This document shows, one piece after another, positions 18,203 to 30,505 of a stretch of 64,000 bases of DNA (position 1 is its first letter; each line of letters starts with the position of its first letter). Where the stretch lies: NCBI RefSeq assembly GCF_009740395.1, contig NZ_WOXT01000003.1:186001-250000 (forward strand). The letters are read 5' to 3'. The notes beneath the pieces are model-generated. The model saw only the letters and a program-made list of their open reading frames with translations, was not told the origin of the DNA and searched no databases. Source of the stretch: Noviluteimonas gilva. GTDB lineage: Bacteria > Pseudomonadota > Gammaproteobacteria > Xanthomonadales > Xanthomonadaceae. The translations under genes were made by a program, and so were the position numbers.

Positions 18203-20968
18203 CTACTTCACTTCGAACTCGCCGACGAGCACGGTTTCGCGCGCGTCGGTCAGGCGCAGGGTCACGGCCTGGTCCTTGCGGGCCGCGGTGCCCCAGCCGG
18301 TGGTGAGCGTGAGCGTCAGGGTCGTGGCGCCGGTGACGATCTGCTGACGGTCGCCGTAGAAGTTCGCCTCCACGCGGTACTTGCCGGGCTTGGCATCGCG
18401 CAGCAGGAATTCCTCGGGGCCGTAGCCGCCCGTGAAATCGTCGGACAGTTGCCCACCCTGGTACGTCAGGCGATTGCCGTAGTAGCAGCGCTCGCCGTTG
18501 GGATCGGTGACCCACAGGTCCATGTCGCTGTTGTCGCTGTCCCAGGACAGCACCGCGCGCAGGTCCACCGGCAGGTTGCGCAGCAGGCGGCGGTCGACGA
18601 ACGCGGTGTCGAGCGGCTGCGGGCTGGTCGCGACGATCGCGTTGAGTTCGTTGAGCGCGACGAGTTCGACTTCATCGAAGCGTCCATCCCACGGGCGCGC
18701 GACGACTTCGTACAGATGTTCGATGGCTTCCTGTCGATGGCCCGTGGCGGCAAGCGCGAGGCCGAGGTCGCGATGGCTCTGCGGCTCTTCGTCGGCCATC
18801 GCGAGCACCTTGCGGAAGACTTCGACCGCGCGCGCGTCGTCGTTGGCCTGCATCAGGCGATAGCCGAGCACGCGGAGGACATGGCGGCTTTCGAGCTGCA
18901 TCTCGGCCAGGTTGGACAGCACGCGGAGCGCTTCGCTGCGACGGCCCTTGGCGAGCAGGATGCCGGCGACGTCGAGGTAGAAGGCGGTGCTGTCGGCGTG
19001 TGCGTCGCGTTCGCCGAGATAGAGCGCGTAGACGTCGGCGGGTTTCGCATCGCGCAGGCGACGGGCGTAGGGCGCGTCGGATTGCCAGGGCTGCAGGGTG
19101 ATCGTGGCGGTGGGTCCGGGCGCATCCCGCCCGCCTGCGCTGACGAAATTCGCCGACATCAGTTCGGCGGATGCAGGCGCCGCCATCGCAGGCGCCGGTG
19201 CGCGCAATTCCTGGGGCGATGCTGCGTCGAAAACGACGGACGGCTCTTCGCGCGCCATGCTCGCAGCGGCGTCTGCTGCATCTGCCGCTGCATCTGCCGC
19301 CATGGCGGCCGCCTCGGCCGCCTCCGCGGCGCTCGCGTAGGCACGGCGTGCGACGTCGTTCTCCTTCGCGATCTTCTGCGTCCGCGGCGAATCCTTCGGG
19401 AACTTGCGCTCCCACCAGGCGATGCGTTGCGCGAACTTGTCCGCGACGCTGTCGATGCGCTCATTGCGGTTCTGCTTGCGTTCCTTGTCGCGCACGGCCT
19501 GCAATTGCGCAACTTCCTCGCGCAACGCCGCCGGCGCGGGAATGTCGTAGCGCACGTAGTCGTCCGCATTCTCGAGCACGATCAGCGACGTGCCCGGCGT
19601 GACGATGCCGAACTGCTGCCCGATGCGCGCGATCTGCGCGGCGTTGCGTTCGGGATCGACGGACAACGCGCGGACTTTCCAGCCTGCCCACAGCGACGCG
19701 ACCTGCGGATGCGACGGGCCATTGATCGGCATGTCCACGCGCACGATGCGCTGCCCTGCCCCGTCGTCGAGCGTGACGTCGACATAGGCGCCGCGTTGCG
19801 TCGCACGCCCGGCGACGCGCAGCACGCCGTCGTCGATGAAACGCCCGGGCACTTCGAGATCCGTCACGCCGTGCGGTGCCAGGCCAACGATGCGCAGGCT
19901 TTGCCCAGTCAACTGGCGAAGCGCCACATCGCCACGATCATGCCAACGATCGAGCACCAGGCGCCCGTTGCGTTGCTGGGCGAGCGTCGCCAACCGCGCG
20001 GTGTCGGAACCGCCTTCCCTCGGCGCGATGGCGTACAGGCGCTGCGTTGCGGACAGCCGTGGCACGTCGCGTTCGCCGTAGTTGCGGTGGCCGTCGCTGA
20101 AGAGCAGGTATTCGGCGATGTCGGCACGCGGCGTCCAATCGGCGAGATCGGTGGCACCGTCGTACACGACGGTTTCCAGCTTGCTGTGGAGCGCGGACCA
20201 ATCGCCGTTGCGAATCTCGTAGGTGCCGGCGTCTTCGCCCACATCGCGCAGCAACCGCAGCGTCACCGTGCCGTTGCCCATCGCGCGGAGATAGTCCCCG
20301 AGCATCTGCAGGTGCGCGCGTTGATGCGTGCGCGTGGACGCCGATGCATCCCACAGGATCCCGACGCGATCGGGAATGACGCGCGGCTTCGAGGCGGCCT
20401 CGACAGGCACCTCGCCGAGGACATACACCTCGCCGTTGTCCCGACGCGCTGCGTACGACGCCTTCTTAGCAGCGCCTCGGGCGAGCGTGTCGTCGATCGT
20501 CAGCCGCACGCGCCGCACGCCATTGGCCGGAATCGGATACACGCGCACCCGAAAATTGTTTCCCGCGGTCTGTTCGAGCAGGCCCGGATCGACGCCGCGA
20601 CGCTCGATGCTCTCGAACACCTGCCGCCCCTTGTCCTTGGGAACGGGCACCGCTTCGCGCATGTCGCCGGCGATGTCGAGCGCGAAGCCGGTGATCTGCT
20701 GCCCGGCGGCGAGCGGGAATTCCATCGTGCCTTCGAGCACGCGGTTGTTCGGATTGGACAGTTCGAACGTCAGCGTCTTGCGCGAGAGTCGCCCGACGAC
20801 ATCGGTCGTCGTATCCACCTGCCGCACCCGGATGGGCTGCAGGCCCTTCGCGTCGCCGCCGATCCGCACCGTGGGCGCGGTGACGTTCTGCGCCTTCGAG
20901 AGGGGAGACGCGAAACCGATGACGAAGGTGATCGCGCACGCGATCCCCGCGACGATGGAACGTTGCAT
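18203..20968 (-). CDS. Exported VIT/vWA-domain protein with tetratricopeptide-like and DUF2135 regions
   Basis: A 921-residue protein with an N-terminal signal peptide (MQRSIVAGIACAITFVIGFA). Next comes a VIT-like region (LSRKTLTFELSNPNNRVLEGTMEF in parts, ESIERRGVDPGLLEQ, VRVYPIPANGVRRVRL) and a von Willebrand A-like region whose MIDAS candidate is DASAS in GILWDASAS. Around residues 545-565 there is a run made almost only of alanine, glutamate and aspartate. Helical repeats with SNLAEMQLESRHVLRVLGY and HRDLGLALAATGHRQEA follow. The C-terminal domain (LSWDSDNSDMDLWVTDPNGE, YGPEEFLLRDAKPGKY) is of the DUF2135/YfaP type. The whole is probably a secreted or periplasmic metal-dependent adhesion or scaffold protein. 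The exact role is unknown. Confidence 0.85.
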   Translation of the reverse strand: MQRSIVAGIACAITFVIGFASPLSKAQNVTAPTVRIGGDAKGLQPIRVRQVDTTTDVVGRLSRKTLTFELSNPNNRVLEGTMEFPLAAGQQITGFALDIAGDMREAVPVPKDKGRQVFESIERRGVDPGLLEQTAGNNFRVRVYPIPANGVRRVRLTIDDTLARGAAKKASYAARRDNGEVYVLGEVPVEAASKPRVIPDRVGILWDASASTRTHQRAHLQMLGDYLRAMGNGTVTLRLLRDVGEDAGTYEIRNGDWSALHSKLETVVYDGATDLADWTPRADIAEYLLFSDGHRNYGERDVPRLSATQRLYAIAPREGGSDTARLATLAQQRNGRLVLDRWHDRGDVALRQLTGQSLRIVGLAPHGVTDLEVPGRFIDDGVLRVAGRATQRGAYVDVTLDDGAGQRIVRVDMPINGPSHPQVASLWAGWKVRALSVDPERNAAQIARIGQQFGIVTPGTSLIVLENADDYVRYDIPAPAALREEVAQLQAVRDKERKQNRNERIDSVADKFAQRIAWWERKFPKDSPRTQKIAKENDVARRAYASAAEAAEAAAMAADAAADAADAAASMAREEPSVVFDAASPQELRAPAPAMAAPASAELMSANFVSAGGRDAPGPTATITLQPWQSDAPYARRLRDAKPADVYALYLGERDAHADSTAFYLDVAGILLAKGRRSEALRVLSNLAEMQLESRHVLRVLGYRLMQANDDARAVEVFRKVLAMADEEPQSHRDLGLALAATGHRQEAIEHLYEVVARPWDGRFDEVELVALNELNAIVATSPQPLDTAFVDRRLLRNLPVDLRAVLSWDSDNSDMDLWVTDPNGERCYYGNRLTYQGGQLSDDFTGGYGPEEFLLRDAKPGKYRVEANFYGDRQQIVTGATTLTLTLTTGWGTAARKDQAVTLRLTDARETVLVGEFEVK

Positions 20969-21038
20969 GGAAGCTCCCCTGTCCTGGCCGTGATGTTCCC
21001 CTCGAACGCACGGCCCGTGCGAACGGGGTTGGCCCCGG

Positions 21039-22289
21039 CTAGCCCCGGCGCAACAGCACGTGCCCGAGCCGGCGGAACGGGCCCGTCCATCGCCACGTGC
21101 GGGAGCCCAGGATGCGCGCGAGTTCGGCGGCCTGGTGTTGGAGCGGAGGCTGCTGCACGACGAGTTCGTGGTGCGCGGACTTCAGTTCCGCGAGTGCGCG
21201 GTCGAGTTCCGCGACGCGGGCCTGGCTCGATTGCAACGTGGCTTCGAGTTCGGCGCTGCGCGCGAGTGCGGCTTGCGACGCGGCTTCCGCGGTGGTGGCC
21301 CGTTCGGTCGCGGCCTGCGCGGATGCGGCGGCGTCCTGCGCACTGGCCTGCGCTGTCGCCGCGCGTGCGTCCGCTTCGTTCGCCCGGGTTTCCGCGGCCT
21401 GCGCGCGCGCGTCCGCTTCGTTCGCTTTCGTCTCCGCGGCCGTCGCGCGTGACGCGGCGGCCTGCGCCGCGGCCTCCGCATTCGCTGCCTTCGCATTCGC
21501 CGCCTGCGCCGCCGCATCCCACGCGGCCGCGCGCGACGCGGATGCCTGCGCCGACGCGGCGCGCGCCGAAAGCCTGGCCTGCAGGCTTTCGCGGTCGGGA
21601 TCATCGATGCGCATGTCGGCCAGCGCCACGCGCGCATCCGCCAACGCCTGCGGGCGCGCGTACACGAGCAGCACCTGGTCGCCCGCCCAGCGCGAATCGG
21701 GCCAGTCCGCGACATCCGCCGCACTCGCATGCGCCAGCACCCAGCCGTCGCGCGCCGCCGGAATGGCTTCCGGCGTGAACTGCACGAAGTGTTCGGCTTC
21801 CAGCTTGTCGCCTTCGCGCCAGGGCAGCAGCAGCACGAGGAAGCGGTCGGCGCTCGCGGCCATCGTGTCGAAGGTGGCCCAGGGACGTTCGAAATGTTCG
21901 AGCGTGTTGGACGAGAACACGATGTCGAAGCGCGTGTTCAACGCCTTCTCGCTGCCGGGTGCGGCCAGCATGTCCGCGACCTCGAACGCGACGTCGGGAT
22001 GCCGCTCGCGCGCCAGCGCGATGCCTTCGGCGGCGAAGTCGACGCCCGTGGTCGGAATGCCGAGCCCCTTCGCGAGGACCTCGGTCCCCGCGCCTTCCGC
22101 GCATCCGATGTCGCACAGCGTCATCGGCGCGCCGTCGGTGCCGCCCCCGCGCGCGCAGGCCTTCAACCAGTCGGGCATCAGGGCGAGCGCCACGCCGGCG
22201 AAGAAACGCGATTGCGGCCCACCGCCGTTGACGTCCCAGTCCGTGCGGAAGCGTGCGTCCCAATAGTCTCGACTGTTGACGTCCGACAA
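21039..22289 (-). CDS. SAM-dependent methyltransferase with long alanine-rich coiled-coil tail
   Basis: The N-terminal half is a class I methyltransferase: SRDYWDARFRTDW, the SAM motif LCDIGCAEGAGTEVLA, then TGVDFAAEGIALAR and the post-motif FDIVFSSNTLEHFERPW. From about residue 225 the protein turns into a long helix of near-repeats rich in alanine and glutamate (units such as TKANEADARAQAAE and TRANEADARAATAQ), clearly a coiled coil. It closes with SRTWRWTGPFRRLGH, a tail often seen at the end of cell-surface glycosyltransferases. A role in capping or modifying a surface glycan is an inference. The TTG at 22289, preceded by CGAGG, was preferred (416 residues); a second TTG at 22334 is possible. 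recJ lies just upstream. Confidence 0.8.
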   Translation of the reverse strand: MSDVNSRDYWDARFRTDWDVNGGGPQSRFFAGVALALMPDWLKACARGGGTDGAPMTLCDIGCAEGAGTEVLAKGLGIPTTGVDFAAEGIALARERHPDVAFEVADMLAAPGSEKALNTRFDIVFSSNTLEHFERPWATFDTMAASADRFLVLLLPWREGDKLEAEHFVQFTPEAIPAARDGWVLAHASAADVADWPDSRWAGDQVLLVYARPQALADARVALADMRIDDPDRESLQARLSARAASAQASASRAAAWDAAAQAANAKAANAEAAAQAAASRATAAETKANEADARAQAAETRANEADARAATAQASAQDAAASAQAATERATTAEAASQAALARSAELEATLQSSQARVAELDRALAELKSAHHELVVQQPPLQHQAAELARILGSRTWRWTGPFRRLGHVLLRRG

Positions 22290-22372
22290 GCGCGACCTCG
22301 GTTCAAGCGGGGGTGGCTGATCGTATTCGATCAAGGGCGAAGCGACATCCCCCGCCCGCGCGAGCCGTGAAC

Positions 22373-24091
22373 TCAGGCCGGCTCGGCGCAGTACTCCACG
22401 ACCAGCTGGATCGCATCGCCACCCCGGTAGTCGTCCACGGCCAGGCGATACGCCAGGTGCACGCGCGCGGGCGGCGGCGTGCCGGTCCATCCGTTGAAGT
22501 GGATGGCGTCGATCGGCGCCGCGCGCCCGGGCAGCCGCAGCGAGAGCTTCAGATGCCGCAGGCCGACGACCTTGTGCCCCACCACGTCGAACACGCCGTC
22601 GAACAAGGGTTCGGGAAACGCCTGGCCCCACGGTCCACCGTCGCGCAGGTACTCGGCGCTTGCGCGGTCGAATTCGTGCGTTTCGAGAGAACCGTCACTG
22701 ACCACTTCGGCCTGCAGCAACGCAGGGTCGAGCACGCTTTCCACGTGCATGCGCAGCGCATTCGCAAACGCGTCGAGCGCGCCGTGCGACAGGCTCAGGC
22801 CCGCGGCCATCGCGTGACCGCCGAAGCGCGGGATCAGGCCCGGCATCGCGGCGTCCACCGCGGCGAGCGCGTCGCGGATGTGCAGGCCGGCGATCGAACG
22901 CGCCGATCCGCGCAAGGCATCGCTGCCCGGCTCGGCGGGCGCGAAGGCGACCACGGGGCGGTTCACGCGGTCCTTCATGCGCGAAGCAACGAGTCCCACC
23001 ACACCCGGATGCCATGCCGGGTCGAACAGGCACAACACCGGTGGCATGTCGCCGTCGAGCGCGACGCGCGCGAGTGCGGCTTCGGCCTCGTCGGTCATCT
23101 GCTGCTGCACGCCCTTGCGTTCGGCGTTGATTTCGCCGAGTACGTTGGCGAGTTCGCGCGCCTGCGCGGGGTCGTCGGTGATCAGGCATTCGATGCCGAG
23201 CGCCATGTCTTCGAGGCGACCGGCGGCATTGATGCGCGGCGCGAGTGCGTAGCCGATGTCGGCGGCGGTCAGCGTGCGGACATCGCGTCCGCTGCTTTCG
23301 ATCAGGGCTTTCAGACCAGCGCAGCCCTGCCCCGCACGCAAACGACGCAAGCCCGCGCCTGCGAGCGCGCGGTTGTTCGCATCGAGCGGCACGAGATCGG
23401 CGATCGTGCCGACCGCGACGAGGTCGAGCAGCGTGGTGAGGTCGGCGTCGCTCGGCAAGCCTTCGGCGCGCAATCGCGCACGCAGTGCGAGCAGGACGTA
23501 GAACATCACGCCCACGCCCGCGAGCGCCTTGCTCGGGAAGCCATCGCCGCGGACGTTCGGATCGATGATCGCGTGCGCATCGGGCAGCGATTGACCCGGC
23601 AGATGATGATCGGTGACGAGTACTTGCCAACCACGCGCCCGCGCCGCGGCGACACCGGCGTGACACGCGATACCGTGGTCCACGGTGACGAGCAAGTCGG
23701 GCGCGAGCGCCGCGAGATCGTCGACCAGGCCGGGCGACAGTCCGTAGCCATGCACCGCGCGATTGGGCACTGCGTGCGACACGCGTTGCGCGCCGAGCAT
23801 GCGCAGGCCGCGCACGCCGACCGCGCATGCGGTCGCGCCGTCGCAATCGAAATCGCCAACGACGACGATGTGTTTGTCCTGCACGATCGCATCGCGCAGC
23901 AACACCGTCGCCGCGTCCATGCCGCCGAGCGTGTCGGGCGCGTGCAGGCGCGCAAGCTTCGGGCGCGCAGCGTCGAAATCGGCCGCACCGCGCGTGGCAT
24001 ACAGGCGGCGCAGGAGCATCGGAACGTGATCGGGCCAATCGCTCCCCGTCGCGACCGCGGGGCGGCGAACGATGCGGCGCATCATGGTCAT
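22373..24091 (-). CDS. recJ: Single-stranded-DNA-specific exonuclease RecJ
   Basis: RecJ degrades single-stranded DNA 5' to 3' in RecF-pathway and mismatch repair. The 572-residue protein has the DHH-family motifs in order: VVGDFDCDGATA (motif I), LLVTVDHGI (motif II), VTDHHLPG (the DHH motif) and the IIDPN segment. The DHHA1-type domain has GGHAMAAGLSL, and a C-terminal OB-like region is present. The start codon ATG at 24091 overlaps the stop of the upstream rpfE-like gene (ATGA), so translation is probably coupled. The length is close to E. coli RecJ (577). Confidence 0.96.
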   Translation of the reverse strand: MTMMRRIVRRPAVATGSDWPDHVPMLLRRLYATRGAADFDAARPKLARLHAPDTLGGMDAATVLLRDAIVQDKHIVVVGDFDCDGATACAVGVRGLRMLGAQRVSHAVPNRAVHGYGLSPGLVDDLAALAPDLLVTVDHGIACHAGVAAARARGWQVLVTDHHLPGQSLPDAHAIIDPNVRGDGFPSKALAGVGVMFYVLLALRARLRAEGLPSDADLTTLLDLVAVGTIADLVPLDANNRALAGAGLRRLRAGQGCAGLKALIESSGRDVRTLTAADIGYALAPRINAAGRLEDMALGIECLITDDPAQARELANVLGEINAERKGVQQQMTDEAEAALARVALDGDMPPVLCLFDPAWHPGVVGLVASRMKDRVNRPVVAFAPAEPGSDALRGSARSIAGLHIRDALAAVDAAMPGLIPRFGGHAMAAGLSLSHGALDAFANALRMHVESVLDPALLQAEVVSDGSLETHEFDRASAEYLRDGGPWGQAFPEPLFDGVFDVVGHKVVGLRHLKLSLRLPGRAAPIDAIHFNGWTGTPPPARVHLAYRLAVDDYRGGDAIQLVVEYCAEPA

Positions 24092-25029
24092 GCGTCGAAG
24101 GCCTTGAGCGGCTTGCGCCAGAAACGCCAGCGCTGGTTGCGCCGCAGCGTGAAGCGCACGCCGTCTTCGCAGTCCAGGTCGAGCGACGTCAGCCCGCCCA
24201 TGCGCAGGCGTTGCAGTGCAGGCGTCAACCACTGCGCATCGAATTCGGCCAGATCGCGCATCGCGCGCAAGTCGATCAAGCCGGCGAGCCCCAACTTCCT
24301 GGGCAGGTCGATGCCATCGACCTTCGCCGACTTCGCCAGCGCGCGCAGTGTCACTTCGTTGGATTGCACGAGCTCGTGCGCGGTCGTCACGTGATCCGGC
24401 GACACACCGCCACCCCAGAACCACACCGAATTCACCGGCGGCTTGCCCGCGGCCTGGCGCTCGGCATTCAACGGGTGTTGATGCAAGGCGACCTGCGCTT
24501 CGCTCAGCAACGCGCGCCAACGCCGGCCTTCCTGGCCTTCGGGCAGATGGTCGAACAGATCCGCGCCGAGCGCTTCCTCGGGCGAGGCCATCGTGGGCAG
24601 CCTGGCTTCGCGCATCAGGCGCAGGTACCAGCGCGCAGGCCGCGGCGCATCGATCGGCATGCCGGAATCACCGAACAACGGACGCAACACCGACAGGAAC
24701 GCATCGGCATCGGCCTGCGTCAGTTGCAGCGCATCGCCCGAGGCGAGCAGGCGCGCACCATTGAGATCGGGACGCACGAACGCGGGATCGGCGCGCAACC
24801 ACGCACCAAGGTTCACATCGTTGGCATCGAACGCACGCGTGATCGCCGCGACGGGCCAGCCGCGCGGCAACAAATCGAAGTGTCGAAGCAGTTGCGCGCG
24901 CTCGCCAGGCTCGACGTCGGTGCGATCCGCGCGGCCCAAGACTTTCGCGAGCACCGGCGGCATCGCCTGCCCGCCGAACCGCACGCGCGCCGGCAACAGG
25001 AAGGTCGCCGACGCCGCGGGTGTCGTCAC
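24088..25029 (-). CDS. rpfE: RpfE-like protein of unknown biochemical function
   Basis: A 313-residue protein between greA and recJ, the place occupied by rpfE in Xanthomonas campestris. It begins with GTG at 25029, five bases after the greA stop, and its TGA overlaps the recJ start. Recognisable features are an N-terminal segment ending in RADRTDVEPGERAQLLRHF, a central NSVWFWGGG motif and a C-terminal SLDLDCEDGVRFTLRRNQRW. The WFWGGG motif occurs in proteins loosely annotated as phosphoglycerate-mutase-like, but I see no convincing catalytic set. No signal peptide or membrane helix is visible. The rpfE symbol rests on position and general resemblance, not on a search. Confidence 0.6.
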   Translation of the reverse strand: MTTPAASATFLLPARVRFGGQAMPPVLAKVLGRADRTDVEPGERAQLLRHFDLLPRGWPVAAITRAFDANDVNLGAWLRADPAFVRPDLNGARLLASGDALQLTQADADAFLSVLRPLFGDSGMPIDAPRPARWYLRLMREARLPTMASPEEALGADLFDHLPEGQEGRRWRALLSEAQVALHQHPLNAERQAAGKPPVNSVWFWGGGVSPDHVTTAHELVQSNEVTLRALAKSAKVDGIDLPRKLGLAGLIDLRAMRDLAEFDAQWLTPALQRLRMGGLTSLDLDCEDGVRFTLRRNQRWRFWRKPLKAFDA

Positions 25030-25033
25030 GTCC

Positions 25034-25512
25034 TCACGCCTCGTATCGAACCGCGACGATGTCGTACTCGCGCTGGCCTGCAGGCGCATCGATGGTGACC
25101 GTGTCGCCTTCGTGCTTGCCGATCAGCGCACGCGCCACCGGCGAGGAGATCGCGATCATCCCCAGCTTGATGTCGGCTTCGAGGTCGCCGACGATCTGGT
25201 ACTGCTTCTCTTCGCCGTTGTCGGCATCGGCCAACTCGACGATCGCGCCGAACACGATGCGCGAACCGGCGTTGAGCGAAGCCACGTCGATCACCTGCGC
25301 GTGCGACAACTCACCTTCGAGCTGCTTGATGCGGCCTTCGATGAAGCCCTGCTGCTCGCGCGCGGCGTGATATTCCGCGTTTTCCTTGAGGTCGCCGTGC
25401 GCGCGCGCCTCGGCGATCGCATGGATCACCGCCGGCCGCTTCACCGACTTGAGTTCTTCCAGTTCCGCGCGCAAACGCAGCGCGCCTTTCGCAGTCATCG
25501 GTGCCCGGGTGG

Positions 25513-25516
<4 letters not shown>
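25034..25516 (-). CDS. greA: Transcription elongation factor GreA
   Basis: GreA enters the RNA polymerase secondary channel and promotes cleavage of backtracked RNA. The 160-residue product has the N-terminal coiled coil. The acidic tip residues lie in the conserved loop [11 protein letters not shown], and the C-terminal FKBP-like domain ends in [16 protein letters not shown]. The length fits the family (158 in E. coli). The ATG overlaps the carB stop by four bases (ATGA), and the next gene starts five bases after the greA stop, so greA is deeply embedded in the carAB-recJ series. Confidence 0.97.
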
Positions 25517-28758
<3,242 letters not shown>

Positions 28759-28768
28759 TTCTCGCCCT

Positions 28769-29194
28769 TCAGTACATTCGGTCCTGCCACCGCTCGCGCG
28801 GCAGCCAGGTGATCTGGGTTTCGTCGGTGGCGCCGATGGCGCCGGCGTCGATCGCGGCGCGCACGCGCGCCTGCATCTCTTTCCAACTATTGGCCTCGGC
28901 GCCGATTCGCGCGCCGATGCGGTTGTTGTGCGCATCCATCCAGCGCATGTCGCCGCCCTGCCCGTCGCGTTCCATTACGCGCGTCACCAGCGCGACCAGG
29001 CGCGGCGACGTGGTGTAGGCGACGGTCGCGCTCGCGAGCGTGTGGCGGTAGGCATCGGACGGGCCGTTGCGACCGCCGGGCAAGCCGGCACCGAACCAAT
29101 GCGCATACACGGTGCCGAACACGAACGCCGGATAGGCCGCCAGCACCAGGAAGGTGGCGGCGATCAGGCGCAGGCGACGACTCGGGCGCTTCAC
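28769..29194 (-). CDS. Small membrane-anchored protein encoded between carA and carB
   Basis: The 141-residue product starts with GTG at 29194, whose GTGA overlaps the carA stop, and ends ten bases before carB, so it should be co-translated with carA. The N-terminus is basic (KRPSRRLRL) and is followed by one hydrophobic segment ([20 protein letters not shown]), a membrane anchor or signal. The remainder holds the pattern [11 protein letters not shown] and, later, [13 protein letters not shown]. That pairing of D-A-Y-R-H and D-x-H-N-N recalls the DUF6973 type of domain, an impression not checked by search. The His, Asp and Asn residues could bind metal. The function is unknown. Confidence 0.75.
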   Translation of the reverse strand: MKRPSRRLRLIAATFLVLAAYPAFVFGTVYAHWFGAGLPGGRNGPSDAYRHTLASATVAYTTSPRLVALVTRVMERDGQGGDMRWMDAHNNRIGARIGAEANSWKEMQARVRAAIDAGAIGATDETQITWLPRERWQDRMY

Positions 29195-30333
29195 TTCGCG
29201 CGTGCCTCCATCGCATCGATGAAGCGATCGAACAGCGGCGCGACATCGTGCGGACCCGGGCTGGCTTCCGGGTGGCCCTGGAAGGAGAAGGCCGGTGCGT
29301 CGGTCAACGCGATGCCCTGGTTCGAACCGTCGAACAGGGAGCGATGCGTGACGCGTGCGTTCTTCGGCAGCGAGGCCTCGTCCACCGCGAACCCGTGGTT
29401 CTGCGAGGTGATCATCACGCGGCCGGAGTCGAGGTCGATGACCGGATGGTTCGCGCCGTGGTGGCCGAACTTCATCTTGCTGGTCGTCGCGCCGATGGCC
29501 AGGCCCAGGAGCTGGTGGCCCAGGCAGATGCCGTAGGTCGGGAGCTTGCGGTCGACGAAGGTGCGGATCGCGTCGATCGCGTAGTCGCACGGGGCCGGGT
29601 CGCCGGGACCGTTGGAGAGGAACACGCCGTCCGGGTTCATCGCGAGCACCTGCTCGGCCGGCGTCTGCGCCGGCACGACGGTCACGTCGCACCCGCGCTC
29701 GGCCAGCATGCGCAGGATGTTCTGCTTCACGCCGAAGTCGTAGGCGACGACCTTGAACTTCGAAGGGGTCTGGACGAAGACGTTGCTGTCGAGGTCCAGC
29801 TGGCCCTCGCGCCACGGGTAGGCAGCCTGCGTCGTGACTTCCTTCGCCAGGTCCATGCCCTTCAGGCCGGGGAACTTGCGGGCCGCTTCGATCGCCTTGG
29901 CGGCGTCGAGCACTTCACCGGGGGCGGAAGCCGCGAGCAGCGCGCCGTTCATGGCGCCGCGGTCGCGGAGCAGGCGCGTGAGCTTGCGGGTGTCGATGTC
30001 GGCGATGGCGACCACGCCGCGCTGCTTCATCCACTCGGGCAGCGCCTGCTGGTTGCGCCAGTTGCTCGGGCGGCGCGGGACGTCGCGCACGATCAGGCCG
30101 GCGGCCCAGACCTGGGTGGCTTCGTCGTCCTGGTCGGTGCAACCGGTGTTGCCGATGTGCGGATAGGTCAGCGTGACGAGCTGGCGCGCGTAGGAGGGGT
30201 CCGTGAGGATCTCCTGGTAGCCGGTCATCGCGGTGTTGAACACCACTTCGCCGACCGAAAGGCCGGGCGCGCCGACGGAAACGCCCTCGAAGATGGTGCC
30301 GTCTTCGAGCGCGAGCAGAGCAGTTGGGGTCAC
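29191..30333 (-). CDS. carA: Carbamoyl-phosphate synthase small (glutaminase) subunit
   Basis: CarA hydrolyses glutamine and passes ammonia to CarB. The 380-residue protein has the N-terminal carA domain ([20 protein letters not shown]) and a class I glutamine amidotransferase domain. The nucleophile is the cysteine in [11 protein letters not shown], the histidine and glutamate lie in [11 protein letters not shown], and the oxyanion segment is LSNGPGDP. The start is GTG at 30333. The 172-base gap to dapB is the likeliest place for the carAB promoter, but I could not pick boxes with confidence. The stop overlaps the next gene. Confidence 0.98.
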   Translation of the reverse strand: MTPTALLALEDGTIFEGVSVGAPGLSVGEVVFNTAMTGYQEILTDPSYARQLVTLTYPHIGNTGCTDQDDEATQVWAAGLIVRDVPRRPSNWRNQQALPEWMKQRGVVAIADIDTRKLTRLLRDRGAMNGALLAASAPGEVLDAAKAIEAARKFPGLKGMDLAKEVTTQAAYPWREGQLDLDSNVFVQTPSKFKVVAYDFGVKQNILRMLAERGCDVTVVPAQTPAEQVLAMNPDGVFLSNGPGDPAPCDYAIDAIRTFVDRKLPTYGICLGHQLLGLAIGATTSKMKFGHHGANHPVIDLDSGRVMITSQNHGFAVDEASLPKNARVTHRSLFDGSNQGIALTDAPAFSFQGHPEASPGPHDVAPLFDRFIDAMEARAK

Positions 30334-30505
30334 GGGCTTCGCCTATGTCGGGGGGATGCCCCTGGCGGCGAACCCCCGGACGGAGGTTGCAGCAAAGCGC
30401 GAACGCGGCGTTTCTTCCGGTCCGTGCTGGCAGGTGGCAGGCGAGCCGGGATTGTACCGATGCCGGACGCTTCCGACAAACGATGCTGCCGCTTTCCCGT
30501 TGCGA

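Noticed and set aside
22290-22631. An N-terminal extension of the methyltransferase into the recJ 3' end
   Set aside because: It overlaps recJ by more than 250 bases and has shadow-like arginine-rich composition; TTG starts at 22334 or 22289 fit better.
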